The translations under genes were made by a program, and so were the position numbers. A stretch of 64,000 nt of DNA from Samsoniella hepiali (Eukaryota > Ascomycota > Sordariomycetes > Hypocreales > Cordycipitaceae). A model generated the notes under the pieces. It made no database searches, was not told where the DNA came from, and was given only the letters and a program-made list of their open reading frames with translations. Within the stretch, counting starts at the first letter, position 1, and the number at the start of each line of letters is the position of its first letter. Positions 41,790 to 52,751 of the stretch are shown one piece after another. The stretch lies in contig LNDK02000082.1 of assembly GCA_001455915.2 (NCBI GenBank), forward strand, positions 1 through 64,000. The letters are read 5' to 3'.

Positions 41790-42584
41790 TCACCCTAGCA
41801 TGCTTCGCTTTCGGCCACGCATTCGCACCTCCTCTAGCTTCTTCAGCACCCCCGGTGCCTGCTTGTGTGTTTCCCTGTACGCGTCGAGCACCTCCTGAAA
41901 CACGCACTCGGCGCGCGGATGCGTGCTGCCAAACGCCCTCTCTAGCACGTACAGATCAACCGCCCGCTCCTCCTCCTGCACCGCGCCGCTCGCCAGTCCC
42001 AGATCGATAATGACCACCTCGCCGTGCAGGCTCTCGCCGTCCGCATGTCCATCCGGCGCCGCCGTCGCCGTCGTGGGATCTAGCATCATGTTGCTCGTCG
42101 TCAGGTCGCCGTGGACGATGCCGATTTTATGCAGGCTACCGACCGCTAGGCCGATGCGGCGCATCAGCCCCCGGAGCGCCTCGTCGTTCTCGATGCCCTC
42201 GGTCCTCGTTCCCAGCCGGGCGTTGATGCTGGCGCGCACCGGCGTGCCCGGGATCCACTCGAGCATCAGCCAGCCGTTGGCCTCGTCGAGGGCGTAGACG
42301 GTAGGCACGCGGACGCCGTCGCGGCGGCACTTGGCGAGGATGCGCGCCTCGGACAGGATGCGGTGCTTGGTGAGGCGTGCGTCGAGCGTGGGGTGGCGCC
42401 ATGGCTTGGGCGGACGGTACTTGAGCGCGCAGGGCACCGAAGGGAGTAGGTACGTCGTCTTGTAGAGACGGCCCTCGGCGCCCTGGGTGACGAGTTCGGG
42501 CGCCGCCGAGGATGGCTGCTGGAGCACGAGCGGCAGAGGGAAGCTGTCCGCGGTGGGTGGCGGGGCGTCCACGGCGGCGGCCAT
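41790..42584 (-). CDS. Bud32, KEOPS/EKC complex atypical kinase
   Basis: 264 aa, single exon, ATG at 42584. A piD261/PRPK-type small kinase: Gln-Gly-Ala-Glu-Gly-Arg-Leu-Tyr-Lys replaces the usual glycine loop. Further on are Ala-Leu-Lys-Tyr-Arg, Leu-Thr-Lys-His-Arg with Ser-Glu-Ala-Arg, the hinge Leu-Met-Leu-Glu-Trp-Ile, the catalytic loop Val-His-Gly-Asp-Leu-Thr-Thr-Ser-Asn, and Ile-Asp-Leu-Gly-Leu (DFG equivalent). The C-terminal Arg-Gly-Arg-Lys-Arg-Ser-Met is diagnostic. An insert rich in Ala, Thr and Asp lies between the catalytic loop and Asp-Leu-Gly. Bud32 with Kae1, Cgi121 and Pcc1 makes the t6A modification of tRNA. Confidence 0.95.
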   Translation of the reverse strand: MAAAVDAPPPTADSFPLPLVLQQPSSAAPELVTQGAEGRLYKTTYLLPSVPCALKYRPPKPWRHPTLDARLTKHRILSEARILAKCRRDGVRVPTVYALDEANGWLMLEWIPGTPVRASINARLGTRTEGIENDEALRGLMRRIGLAVGSLHKIGIVHGDLTTSNMMLDPTTATAAPDGHADGESLHGEVVIIDLGLASGAVQEEERAVDLYVLERAFGSTHPRAECVFQEVLDAYRETHKQAPGVLKKLEEVRMRGRKRSMLG

Positions 42585-43626
42585 GTCGACGGGCTCTGTT
42601 TGTGGTTGTGAATCGGAAGGACGTGCGTGGGCTGACGGCGGTGGTCCTGAAGAGGTCGCTAGTTGGTGAGGTGGTCGTGGATGGTCCGTTTGCGTGTGAA
42701 TGAATTTTTGTCCTGTGAGTCGTTGGACATTCTGCCAGAATCATTACCCCACCAATAAATGTATTGGGCTTGAGCCTTGGAGGGGCAGCCTGATGGTGAG
42801 TGGCTCCGCAGAAGCGGGTGGGCAGCTGTAACACACTGGTAGCTGAACTTGTAGCGCACTACCTCGCTGGAGCGCCTGCTGAAGGCCGCTAAAGATTCAC
42901 CCGAGACAAGGTTTTGGCCCCTGTGGCGGCGGTTCTGCGGCCCTCGGCGGGAACTATTTTGTTCTGTTGCGGGCAGACAATGGGCTTGGCATGTGCTTCT
43001 GATTCACATAACTCGGCCCGTGGTACAAAAAAAAAAAAAAGCTGATTGACGGTTCGGACAACGCCACCAACCCAGGCGCCTCGGATATGCAGCTGCAGAA
43101 TGACCTACCTGACGCACGGCGACCGGTCGTGACGCTATTACTGGATTCCGCTTCATGCGGCATCAATGACAGCGCTGAGTGCGGACCTTATTTGATGCAG
43201 GGGCGGGCTGGCCCGCTGGCCCGCCGGCTTAAAAGGCCCAGAGGGTGCCAACAAAAAAGCAGAGCCCAGCAACCCAATTTGCCCAGCCCAGCCATCCCAT
43301 TCTTTGCTGGCGGAGACAGCGTTGTATGCATGCATTAGTTGACTTTCCCTGCAGTCTAACTGTTCTGCAGCAAGCATTGGTCTGTGGGGTCTCTTTTTTC
43401 GTCTAATTGGCGGTTTGGTCACCCTGATTTCCGCCACCACCACACCACCTCCTTCATTTACATCACCACCCACCAACGCTGCCCAACCACCAACCACCAA
43501 CCACACCAACACTCACCACCACCAGATCATGTCATTGCCTGGCTGCCGCGCCCACGACTCTGCCGCCGCCGCTCCCACCACCGCTCCCGCATCCTCCTCG
43601 CCCGCTCGCCGCCCAGCACCCTCGCC
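42585..43626. other. Divergent intergenic region, no supported gene
   Basis: Contains the bud32 leader on one side and a C/A-rich leader of the membrane protein (43430-43626) on the other. An A14 tract lies near 43027. No RNA gene is recognised. Confidence 0.55.
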
Positions 43627-44397
43627 ATGGCCCACGACTCGGGCTGGCTCCAGTGGGCTCTGATCCTCGTCCTGACCGCCCTTCTCCTCTCCGTCGCCGT
43701 CCTCGCGCAGACGGCGAGCGCCTACTGGACCGCCTACGTGGCCGCGCCGCGCGAGATGGCCACCTTTATCGACACGGTCGACTTTTCTATCCAGGAAAAC
43801 GAGAGCTACGACAAGGACATGGCCAAGGTCCAGCGCCTCGAGGACAAGCTCCGCCTCGGCCAGCTCCTCCGCGAGATCCAAAAGTCGGGCGACGACCTGC
43901 GCGAGGAGCTGAGCTCGCTGCTCATTGCCGCCGAGCACGTCACCGGCGCCGGCACCAGCAGCGCCATGCGCACCAGCACACGCCTCCTCTGGGCCGCCAA
44001 GCGCGCGCAGCTCGAGGATCGCGTGCGCCGCCTCGACCTGCTGCGCATGCGCTTCCTCGTCGTCTTCCTCGGCATCATCACCTCGGTCGCCGACAAGCAG
44101 CCGCCGCCACCGCCCCCGCTACCGAGAGATATGGAAAAGTCGCCCGCCTTTACGACGCCGAGCAAGCCTGTCCTGCGAAAGCCGCCCACCGACAGCATCC
44201 CCAAGCGGCCGCCTGTCCGCCGCCTCACCACGCAGGCCGTTGGCCACCGGGAGAACATGGGCTCTACGGGACGCCAGGGCTGGGCCGGCGTCGTCGATGA
44301 GCTGCAGCGCTCGCCGCGCATGCACCAGCGCCATGCTTCGATTGAGCGATCCATGTCCATCGACAGATCCTTGTCGCCACGGGAAAGAGCTTTCTAG
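43627..44397 (+). CDS. Membrane-anchored hypothetical protein
   Basis: Chosen start ATG 43627 gives 256 aa; the frame is open upstream (43384) but that part is His/Pro/Thr junk-like leader. Residues about 8-32 form a strong hydrophobic segment (Trp-Ala-Leu-Ile-Leu-Val-Leu-Thr) and a second one near 140-158 (Phe-Leu-Val-Val-Phe-Leu-Gly-Ile). Between them is an amphipathic, Leu/Arg/Glu-rich helical region, probably coiled-coil. The C-terminal 100 residues are Pro/Ser/Arg-rich with a six-Pro run. No family is recognised. Topology suggests a two-pass protein with both ends on one side. Confidence 0.6.
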   Translation: MAHDSGWLQWALILVLTALLLSVAVLAQTASAYWTAYVAAPREMATFIDTVDFSIQENESYDKDMAKVQRLEDKLRLGQLLREIQKSGDDLREELSSLLIAAEHVTGAGTSSAMRTSTRLLWAAKRAQLEDRVRRLDLLRMRFLVVFLGIITSVADKQPPPPPPLPRDMEKSPAFTTPSKPVLRKPPTDSIPKRPPVRRLTTQAVGHRENMGSTGRQGWAGVVDELQRSPRMHQRHASIERSMSIDRSLSPRERAF

Positions 44398-45008
44398 CTC
44401 TCTCATGGCTCACGAAATCCATACGCCCTTTACGAACACTACGACCTACTTCTTCGGAGAGCATTTCACACGAGACACACTTTATTAATGACGAAAACTG
44501 TTGTACAACGACGCCATGTGGCGAGCGACTACTAGACCACTTTTGCCCTTTCTTGCATTTCTGTTTGCGCCTTGGTCACGCAACGCACCATGACGACATG
44601 GCGCGACTTATACACCGGAACATGAAAGATCCTGTCACTAGACACGATCCGCGGACTTGGGAGCATGGCCTACCTCTCGTTTCGAGAGAGTATGGTTTTT
44701 GGATGGAGCCTTCTGCTTGGATTTGCTTGGATTTGCTTGTACTGCCCTCACTTCACTTCACTATGCTTCACTTCTTCGCTTCACTTAGACAAGATACCCC
44801 TTGTCATTTCGCTTCAAGTCTATCCAGGCTGATGCCGACTTGGCTCCTTCTCCGATTCTTTTTAATATTTGTCTTGCCCCTTTATACTCTATTTGATGGC
44901 TTCAGGATTCTGTTGAATTTCTAGCTGTTGATACCCTTTCTCCCACTTCCCCATTCTACCCGCCTCCCGCATTGTTTTGTATGGGCTGCTCACACGCCGG
45001 TATGCAAT
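44398..45008. other. Convergent 3' region
   Basis: CACTT/TTGCTTGGAT short repeats near 44720-44785 and T-rich sequence. No gene is supported. Confidence 0.55.
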
Positions 45009-45726
45009 TTATTGATGAGCTGCCACGTCGCCGGGACCAGTCCCATTCTTTTCACCGACTAGTGCAACTTGTTAGTACCAAGCATCCTAAATGCTGTACA
45101 TATCAAATTCAATGTATTTAATCAAAACAACTTACCATCGAGTGCTACTAGGAAGCGGCTTACACAGTTGTACGCGGCCACCTGTCAGCCACGCCTATTA
45201 GCACATGCCAATCGCACTGGTTTTGTGAATTAATACACACCGTAGCAGTGATCTCCACCGTCTCTCGATCATTAAAGTGTGCCCTCACGAGCTGATGCAC
45301 CTCATCGTTGACCTCCACATGCCTTGTCATCTCATCCGCGTACTTGAGCACCGCCCACTGCTTTTCATTGAGCAGCTCCGCTGGCCTCGTCTGCGGCAGC
45401 GCATCCGCCTTGACCACGTCCAACGCCGCGGCGCTGACGCCGCCCTCGACGGCCAGCGGCGCGTGGTGCGCCCACTCGAACCACGCCTTGTTGCACACGG
45501 CGACGCGGCAGATGGCCAGCTCGCGCAGGTCGTCCGGCAGAGTGGTCTTGGTGCGGATGGCGCCGAGGAACGAGTTCCAGCCGTCGGCCACGGGCGGCGC
45601 GTGCAGCAGGGCGAGGTCCAGCGGGATGAGCGGCCGTGGGGCGCGGCGGGCCTGGATGCGGGCGACGATGGCCGCATCTTCGGGCGTGGTAGTCTCTGGC
45701 GGGTTATCGACGTAAGGGATCTTCAT
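45009..45726 (-). CDS. Carboxymuconolactone decarboxylase/AhpD-like protein
   Basis: Three exons (45726-45241, 45181-45136, 45058-45009) give 193 aa; introns of 59 and 77 nt have GTGTGT and GTAAGT donors and TACTAAC/CTAAT branch sites. Splicing restores the conserved C-terminus Thr-Val-Ala-Ala-Tyr-Asn-Cys-Val-Ser-Arg-Phe, which the unspliced frame loses. The core has Arg-Glu-Leu-Ala-Ile-Cys-Arg-Val-Ala-Val followed by Phe-Glu-Trp-Ala-His-His-Ala, the CMD helix pair. The AhpD Cys-x-x-Cys of peroxidases is not present in usual form, so a decarboxylase-like or unknown activity is more likely. An upstream in-frame TTG at 45762 is not used. Confidence 0.85.
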
Positions 45727-46568
45727 GTTGACGGTGAGATTTCGTTTATATGACTGAAACAAATCAACTCAAATGTGGCCACGGGGAGGGAGCATAAGAA
45801 TGTCAGTTTAAAAGCGGTTCATCCTGCGTGATGGACGTCGGCGGAGACGGATGCTTGCCGCTACCGGCGTAGCTCCGGCTCGGCATTGGAGCCGGCAACT
45901 ACAGGCGCACGCACCAGCGCGCATGGTGAGAAGAAGATTGATTGGGCATGGCGGTCGGAGCCAGTATTTAAAGGTCCCTCCCATTCGCTCTTAACATTTA
46001 TCCGGGTGTCGAATTGGGCGGCCCGCGCAAGCATCTGACGTGGGGTGCTGGGCAGAGACGTCTGGAATCACGCCGGAGGATAAAGCGTTACAGAGCAGTA
46101 TGGAGACATATCCTTTAAGCAATGTTCTGGAAAACGCAGCTATCATTTTCTCTTCCGAGGGAGGACCAATACAACAAAGGCTCATGTTTGCTGCTCAGAT
46201 GCTTCTCAGCTAACAGTGGCTTGCTGGCGTTGCCTCCAGCTCAAGATGGTACCAAGTGTAGGCGAGATGGATTTTTTGGCCACCAAACGCAATAATAAGA
46301 ATCACCTTCAAAACATGGTTTTTTTGTGAGAAAAGCCCCTCCTCATTTTTTTCAGTTTCAATTTTTTTGCCACTTTTCTATCGTCTTGATCCCTCGAAAG
46401 CGTTGGCATGGAAAGTGCAGGCTGCAACGCGTTCACGGCTCACGTGACCGCGATGACCATTAACGCGCCACCCATTTTCTCGCGTCTCAACGCCTGTAGC
46501 TCCTAACCCAGCTATCCTTGACCCATCGGTCTCTTGCCACGTTTTCCGCTTCATCATCACACCTCACG
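45727..46568. other. Divergent promoter region of the CMD-like gene and spt16
   Basis: No gene is supported. The spt16 side is T/C-rich with TTTTTT tracts around 46320-46380 and the leader ends CACCTCACG just before ATG 46569. Confidence 0.6.
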
Positions 46569-49500
46569 ATGGCGGAGATCAAGATCGACACCAGGCTCTT
46601 TCAAGAGCGCATCAATTCCTTTGTCACCTCATGGAAGAATGACCTGCGAGCCAAGGATGGCGGCCTTTTCCAGGGCGCCACCTCGCTCGTCGTTCTCATG
46701 GGCAAGGTCGAAGAGATTCCCGAGTTCCACAAGAACAATGCCATACATGTGCGTAACGCCCAATACCACAGTCGCTGCAGCTTTGCGACACCCTTTTTGC
46801 TAACTGGCTTGATAGTTTTGGCTTCTCGGATACGAGTTCCCGACGACCCTGATGCTCTTCACCACCGAGACACTGTACATCCTCACCACGCCCAAGAAAG
46901 GTATTTTCCGTCCAGGCAGCAGCGCCCGCGTCGCCTCCGCTAACACGACGCAGCTAAGCACCTTGAACAGCTCAAGGGTGGCCGATTCCCGATCGAGGTC
47001 CTCTCCAAGGGCAAAGACGCAGAGGAGAATGCCAAGCTGTGGAAGACGGTTACCGACAAGATCAATGAATCCGGAGTAAGTCATCGCACTGCCAGTGACG
47101 AGCGACAACTAATTCCGTCTGTAGAAGAAAGTCGGTACCATCGCCCGAGATACGTCTAAGGGACCATTCATCGAGGAGTGGAAGAAGATCTTCGCCGACA
47201 AGTGCAAGGATGTTGAAGAAGTCGATGCCTCCATGGCCCTCTCCACGTACGCCTTTTCAGTCAAAGACGAGAATGAGCTACGCGCCATGCGAACCGCTTC
47301 CAAAGCCTGCGTTGCTCTGATGACGCCCTACTTCCTCGACGAAATGTCCAACATTCTCGATGCCGAGAAAAAAGTTCGGCACTCTGCGCTCGCAGACAAG
47401 GTCGACAAGAAGCTCGATGACGACAAGTTTTGGAAGACTGTGCAGCTGCCCAACAACACCAAGCTGCCCGCCGATCTCGATGCCACTCAGCTCGATTGGA
47501 TCCTCGGTCCTGCCATCCAGAGTGGTGGCAAATTTGATCTGCGATTCGCCTCCGACTCCAACGATGACAACCTACACCCTGGCATCATTGTCGCCGCCAT
47601 GGGTCTGCGATACAAGTCATACTGCTCTTCCATCGCCCGCACGTACCTCGTCGACCCGAACAAGTCTCAGGAGAACAATTACAAGCTTCTCTACCAGATC
47701 CATAACGCCGTCATCCAGGAGCTACGCGATGGTGTTGTTGCCAAGGATGTTTATGCCAAGGCTCTCGGAATCATCAAGAGCAAAAGTCCCGAGATGGAGA
47801 AGCACTTCCTCAAGAATGTCGGCTGGGGTGTTGGTCTCGAAAACCGAGACTCGACCCTGGTTCTCAACGCTAAGAACCAGCGTACTCTCAAGGACGGCAT
47901 GACTTTAATCATCAACACTGGATTCCAGGACATTGAGAACCCGCAACCCCAGGACAAGAGCTCCAAGACTTATTCACTCGTGCTCAACGACACGGTCCGC
48001 GTCCGAAGCGCCGAGCCCATTGTCTTTACTTCCGAAGCTCCTACAAGTGCCGACGCCAACTCCTTCTTTTTCAAGGATGATGAAGAGGAGCAGCCTACGC
48101 CTAAAAAAGAGAAGCGCGACTCTCGCGTTGGTGCTGTTGCCAAGAAGAACATTACAAGCTCAAGACTTCGTTCGGAGCGTTCAACTCAGGTGGACGACGA
48201 TGCTGAGGGCAAGCGCCGCGTCCATCAAAAGGAGCTTGCCGCTAAGAAGCAAAAGGAGGGTCTTGTCCGATTCTCAGAGGCCAAGAGCGACAAGAATGGC
48301 GCCGAGGTCAAGAAATTTAAACGTTTTGATTCGTACAAGAGAGATGACCAATTTCCCTTGCGTGTCAAGAACATGGAAATTATCGTTGATGCCAAAAATG
48401 CCACGGTTGTCTTGCCCCTCATGGGTCGACCCGTGCCTTTTCACATCAACACAATAAAAAATGCCAGCAAGAGTGATGAGAATGATTTCTCATTCCTCCG
48501 CGTCAACTTCCTGTCTCCTGGACAGGGTGTCGGCCGCAAAGACGACCAGCCGTTTGAGGATGCCAATGCTCACTTTGTGCGCAGCTTGACATTCCGTTCT
48601 ACGGACGGTGACAGATACAGCGAGATAGCGACTCAAATTTCCAACTTGAAGCGCGACGCTGTCAAGAAAGAGCAAGAAAAGAAGGACATGGAGGATGTTG
48701 TGGAACAGGACAAGCTCACAGAAATTAGAAATCGTCGACCCGCTGTGTTGGACAATGTCTACATCAGACCAGCGATGGAGGGCAAGCGCGTACCTGGCAA
48801 GGTGGAAATTCACCAGAACGGTATTCGCTACCTCTCACCGCTCAACGCCCAGCACCGTGTGGATATTCTATTTTCCAACGTCAAGCACCTGTTTTTCCAG
48901 CCGTGCCAGCACGAACTCATTGTCATCATCCACATCCACCTCAAGGACCCCATCATTGTCGGCAACAAGAAGAAGACGAAGGATGTGCAGTTCTACCGGG
49001 AAGCGACTGATATCCAGTTCGACGAGACTGGCAACAGAAAGCGCAAGTACCGTTACGGTGACGAGGATGAATTTGAGGCCGAGCAGGAAGAGAGACGCCG
49101 TCGCGCTGAACTCGATAGACTGTTCCAGGGTTTCGCGCAAAAGATTGCCGAGGCCGGCCGCAGTGAGGGCATCGAAGTAGACATGCCTATCAGAGATCTT
49201 GGATTCCATGGTGTGCCGTTCAAGAGCAATGTCTTTATTCAGCCTACGACAGACTGCCTGATTCAGGTGATAGAACCACCGTTTATGGTACTCACGATTG
49301 AGGATATCGAAATTGCGCATCTGGAACGTGTGCAATTCGGTCTCAAGAACTTTGACATGGTCTTTATTTTCAAGGACTTTGGACGCGCACCATATGCCGT
49401 CAACACAATCCCAGTGGAGTTCCTCGACCAAGTCAAGGACTTCCTTGACTCTTCCGACATTGCCTACAGCGAGGGTCCCCTGAACCTCAACTGGCCAACA

Positions 49501-49836
49501 ATTATGAAGACGGTCACGGCCGACACGCACCAATTCTTCGTCGACGGTGGTTGGTCCTTCCTGCAGGCCGACTCGGAGGACGAGGGCGAGCAAGAGTCGG
49601 AGGAAGAGTCGGCCTTTGAGGTGGACGACGATGACCTGGAGGCGGCCTCGGAATCGAGTGAAGATGACTCGGAGTACGGTAGCGACGCGAGTGATGATGA
49701 TGGCGACGCCGAGCTGGACAGCGATGACGAGGGCGAGGACTGGGACGAGATGGAGAAGAAGGCCAAGAAGCGTGACAGAGAGAGCGGTCTGGACGAAGAG
49801 GAGGAGCGTAGCAGCAGCAAGAAGCGCAGAAAGTAA
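46569..49836 (+). CDS. Spt16, FACT histone chaperone large subunit
   Basis: Exons 46569-46748, 46816-46900, 46954-47075 and 47125-49836 join to 1032 aa, the normal length. Introns are 67, 53 and 49 nt. Domains in order: an inactive aminopeptidase (M24-like) N-terminal domain (about 1-440) with Phe-Trp-Leu-Leu-Gly-Tyr-Glu-Phe-Pro; a Lys/Glu-rich linker; the dimerisation and middle Rtt106-like tandem PH region (about 540-940), with Val-Asp-Ile-Leu-Phe-Ser-Asn-Val-Lys-His and Tyr-Arg-Glu-Ala; and a long acidic Glu/Asp/Ser tail (about 945-1020) ending in Lys-Arg-Arg-Lys. FACT (Spt16-Pob3) reorganises nucleosomes for transcription and replication. The M24 domain binds histones but lacks metal ligands in the family. 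Confidence 0.97.
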
Positions 49837-50532
49837 AGGCTGGGACGTGGAACAAAATGTATAATGGGTGATTTTGCCGGAAAAGCAAGTGGGCTGGCTA
49901 CGCGATTGCTTTTTTTTTGTGGTTTTAGTTTACGTTTTTTTATGGCTACCGGTCGTCTTTTTCGTTTCCTGTATGTTAGTCGCATGAAAAGAACCCTCTA
50001 CATGGGAACCAGGCTGGTTCTTGAATCTTCAGCTCGTTTCCAAAAATTTTACTCTCAAGCGTCAGGACAAAATGCACCGCGATTTTCAGTGTGTGTTGTT
50101 TTCTTTAGACAGCTCTATTGATCTCTTAACAAAAAACTGCGCGTTAAAAAAATGAAGCAAAACTCCCAGCCCAAAAAAAAAAACTAGACAAGAGAGCACC
50201 ACCACCAGCCTTTTTCAAAGGATATGTGCTCATTTTTTTTTCTCTCTTCTTTTATTTTCTTGCCAACCCGGTTTAGCAAGAATCAAACAGGGCACTTTAC
50301 TTTCCAACTCGCGTGCGAAGAAATAAAAGCCCATTCCGCCAGTCCATGGCTCTCATTTCATGCCGAGGAGGGAAAAAAAAACTGTAAAAGAAGGGGGAAA
50401 GAACGATGCTACTAATGATGATAATAAAACGTTGTGACGTAGTCATACAAGACCAGAAAACAGGGGAAAACTCCTTCTTTTTCAAGAGGAAAGTCCATTC
50501 AGCCATCGGTTCTGGTCAGGTCAGAGGTTCAG
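49837..50532. other. Convergent 3' region of spt16 and cdc50
   Basis: T-rich and A-rich tracts, for example nine to ten T or A near 49911 and 50175. No gene is supported. Confidence 0.6.
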
Positions 50533-52119
50533 CTAGGCCTCGCCGGGACGCATCTCGCGGCCCGAGGCGGTGGCGGCGGCAGGACCGCCGGCAGCGCCGG
50601 TCGACTTGGCGGCCGGAGCATTGTTCCACGACAGGTAGGTGTGGTCGCCGAGCTTTCGGGGCTTGATGAGGTGGGTGGCGGTGAAGACGCCGCCGAGGAT
50701 GATGCAGACGCCGCCGACGACGATGTAGGCGATGCCGAGGAAGGGGTTGCGGCCGCCCATGACGGTGCGGGTGGTGATGAGGACCGACTTTGTGCCGCCA
50801 AACTCGCTGACCTTGAAGTCTGTTGTACATTGTTAGCGGGGGAGCGGATATAGATAGTCTGGATATGGGTTGGCCTTACAGTCGTGAATAGTGATTTCAT
50901 ATGTGCCCTTTTCCATGGTAGCGTCATCGTTGCGCTGGTAGAGCTTGCTAAAGTCGGGCAAGGCCGCCGTGCGCATCCAGACCTGGAAGGCCTCCCAGTT
51001 CTTGAGGTCGGGCGGGGGGTCCTCGGCCGTGTAGCCGTTGGGGTAGCGGTCGTGCCAGTTGGGCGGGGGCACGGCGCCGTCGTAGGCGTACTGCGTCTTG
51101 GCGTAGAGGTCCTTGTCGCTGGCCCAGGCAATGTTGGTGCTGTTGTTCATGGCGTAGTCGCGCGGGGCGTCGGAGCCGGGCGGGTTCATGAGCGTGGGGC
51201 TGGTAAAGGTGTCGTTGAACATGGAGTTGGCAATCAGGCCGCAGGGGAAGATGGGCTTGCCGTCGCGCGTCTTGAGCGGGGTGCACTTGGACGAGTCAAT
51301 CTGGCCGGCGTCCTTGGCCGCGCCCTTGAGCTGGTCGGCGTCGAACGAGTCGACGTAGCGGCGGTGGTTCTGGTAAAAGTTGGTGAGGTGGTAGTAGAAG
51401 AGCACGGGCGGCTTCATGTCGTCGGGGATGCTGAAGCGCAGGGTGCATATGTCGGTGTTGAGCGAGACGTCCTTGGTGAGGTTGACCTTGACGCCCGTCT
51501 CCTTCTTCCACTGGGGCTGGACGTCGTTGAGGCTGCCGTTCTTGAAGGCCATTTCGATGTTCTTGGCAGGCATGTCTCCGAAGGCATCCTTGGCATCGGC
51601 GATGCACTTTGTGTAGTCAATCTTAATCTCTTGGACCTGTTCCGCGTGGATTAGCAAAATGATGCGGGCGTAAGCAGAGGCCGGCGCATCCGTACTTGTG
51701 AGTTGGCGTAAAGAAGGAGGCCGCCGATGGGGGCAAAGATGATGCCAATGACGAAGAAGAGCGGCAGAACCGTCTTTGGTGTCAAGATTGGTCTGCGGGC
51801 TACACGTTAGCGGGCAACGACCACAGAGGCACTGCGAGCGTTGCGCCTGATGCGGCGCAAGTCAATATGGGTGCTAGACGAGTGCAACATACTGCCATGC
51901 CTTTAGTCTCTGTTGACGGAACGCGGTATCTAGGGTACGAAATAAGTGTCAGCTTCCTGTTGCTGGATCGCTTGGTATTGCCGGGTGTCGTGACGGCGAG
52001 CGGGCGGGCGACTGACTTGCTGGGCGGCGGCTCTTCTTCTTGTCCGGAGCGTTCGGGGGATTCGAATCGTGAGAGTCGCGGGAGTCGGTTTGACCGACGT
52101 CGCGGGGAGTGTCGGACAT
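50533..52119 (-). CDS. Cdc50/Lem3 family subunit of P4-ATPase phospholipid flippases
   Basis: Five exons (52119-52017, 51929-51893, 51792-51696, 51636-50880, 50819-50533) give 426 aa. Introns are 87, 100, 59 and 60 nt with normal donors and acceptors. The N-terminus is Asp/Ser/Lys-rich and cytosolic. The first transmembrane helix (about 55-77) is in exon 3 with Pro-Leu-Phe-Phe-Val-Ile-Gly-Ile, preceded by Pro-Ile-Leu-Thr-Pro-Lys. A large Cys-containing ectodomain holds Leu-Tyr-Tyr/Phe-Tyr-Tyr-His-Leu-Thr-Asn-Phe-Tyr-Gln-Asn-His-Arg-Arg-Tyr and several Asn glycosylation sites. The second helix is in exon 5 (Gly-Ile-Ala-Tyr-Ile-Val-Val-Gly-Gly). Cdc50 proteins escort flippases (Drs2, Dnf) to the Golgi and plasma membrane. 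Confidence 0.95.
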
Positions 52120-52751
52120 GTCGAGAGAGTCGACGGACGCGCGATATCCACGGATGGGAGCGTCAATCTGGGGGCGATGCGAATTCGGAGCGAAATGAAA
52201 TCGACCAGGTTGCGGTTGCGAGGAGTTGCTTCGATGCTGGCGGCTTTGTTAGGAACTCGTGTTCCAAGGGGGCTGAGCTGGTAAAGAGTGGCGTCGTGGC
52301 GTCGCAGGAAGCTACGGGCTGGCCAAGGCTTTTAACGGCGTGTGGCTGCTGTGGCGGTGCAGCAATTATGGCGCTGTTTGGCTCTGCCTAGTGCCTCACA
52401 GCGCTGTCTCCAGCGCCTCGTCCAGTGGGCACCCGTGCTAGTCACACCAGACGAAAGGGTCTGATCGTGAACAACTCGCCGCACCTGTGGCACATGGGAT
52501 ATTCAGCCATGCCGACTCACGGATCTGTTACGAATGGCGGCAACAGGGACAACCGCACGCCAGCTGCAGGTCAACAGCACGTGACGGCCGCCTGCCAGGG
52601 GCTGGGGACACCCCTCACGATCCCTCCCTACACCCATAGTCCAACAAAGAAGACCATAACTAACCAAAAGGCCCTCTCGCCTTGGTGGGTAACGTGCATT
52701 TGAATTCACAGCGGACCGGGCTGGCCCCTTCTGTATACCCGCCCACCCACT
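52120..52751. other. Divergent intergenic region
   Basis: Upstream of cdc50 and of the APH-type gene; small frames without domain. No RNA gene recognised. Confidence 0.6.

Noticed and set aside
44553..44924. Plus-strand 123-codon hydrophobic frame
   Set aside because: Lies in a T-rich 3' region with short CACTT repeats; no family or transcript signal.
45160..45762. Single-exon model of the CMD-like gene
   Set aside because: It loses the conserved C-terminal block; the three-exon model with good splice sites restores it.
50884..51654. Plus-strand 256-codon Val/Gly-rich frame
   Set aside because: Antisense of cdc50 exon 4.
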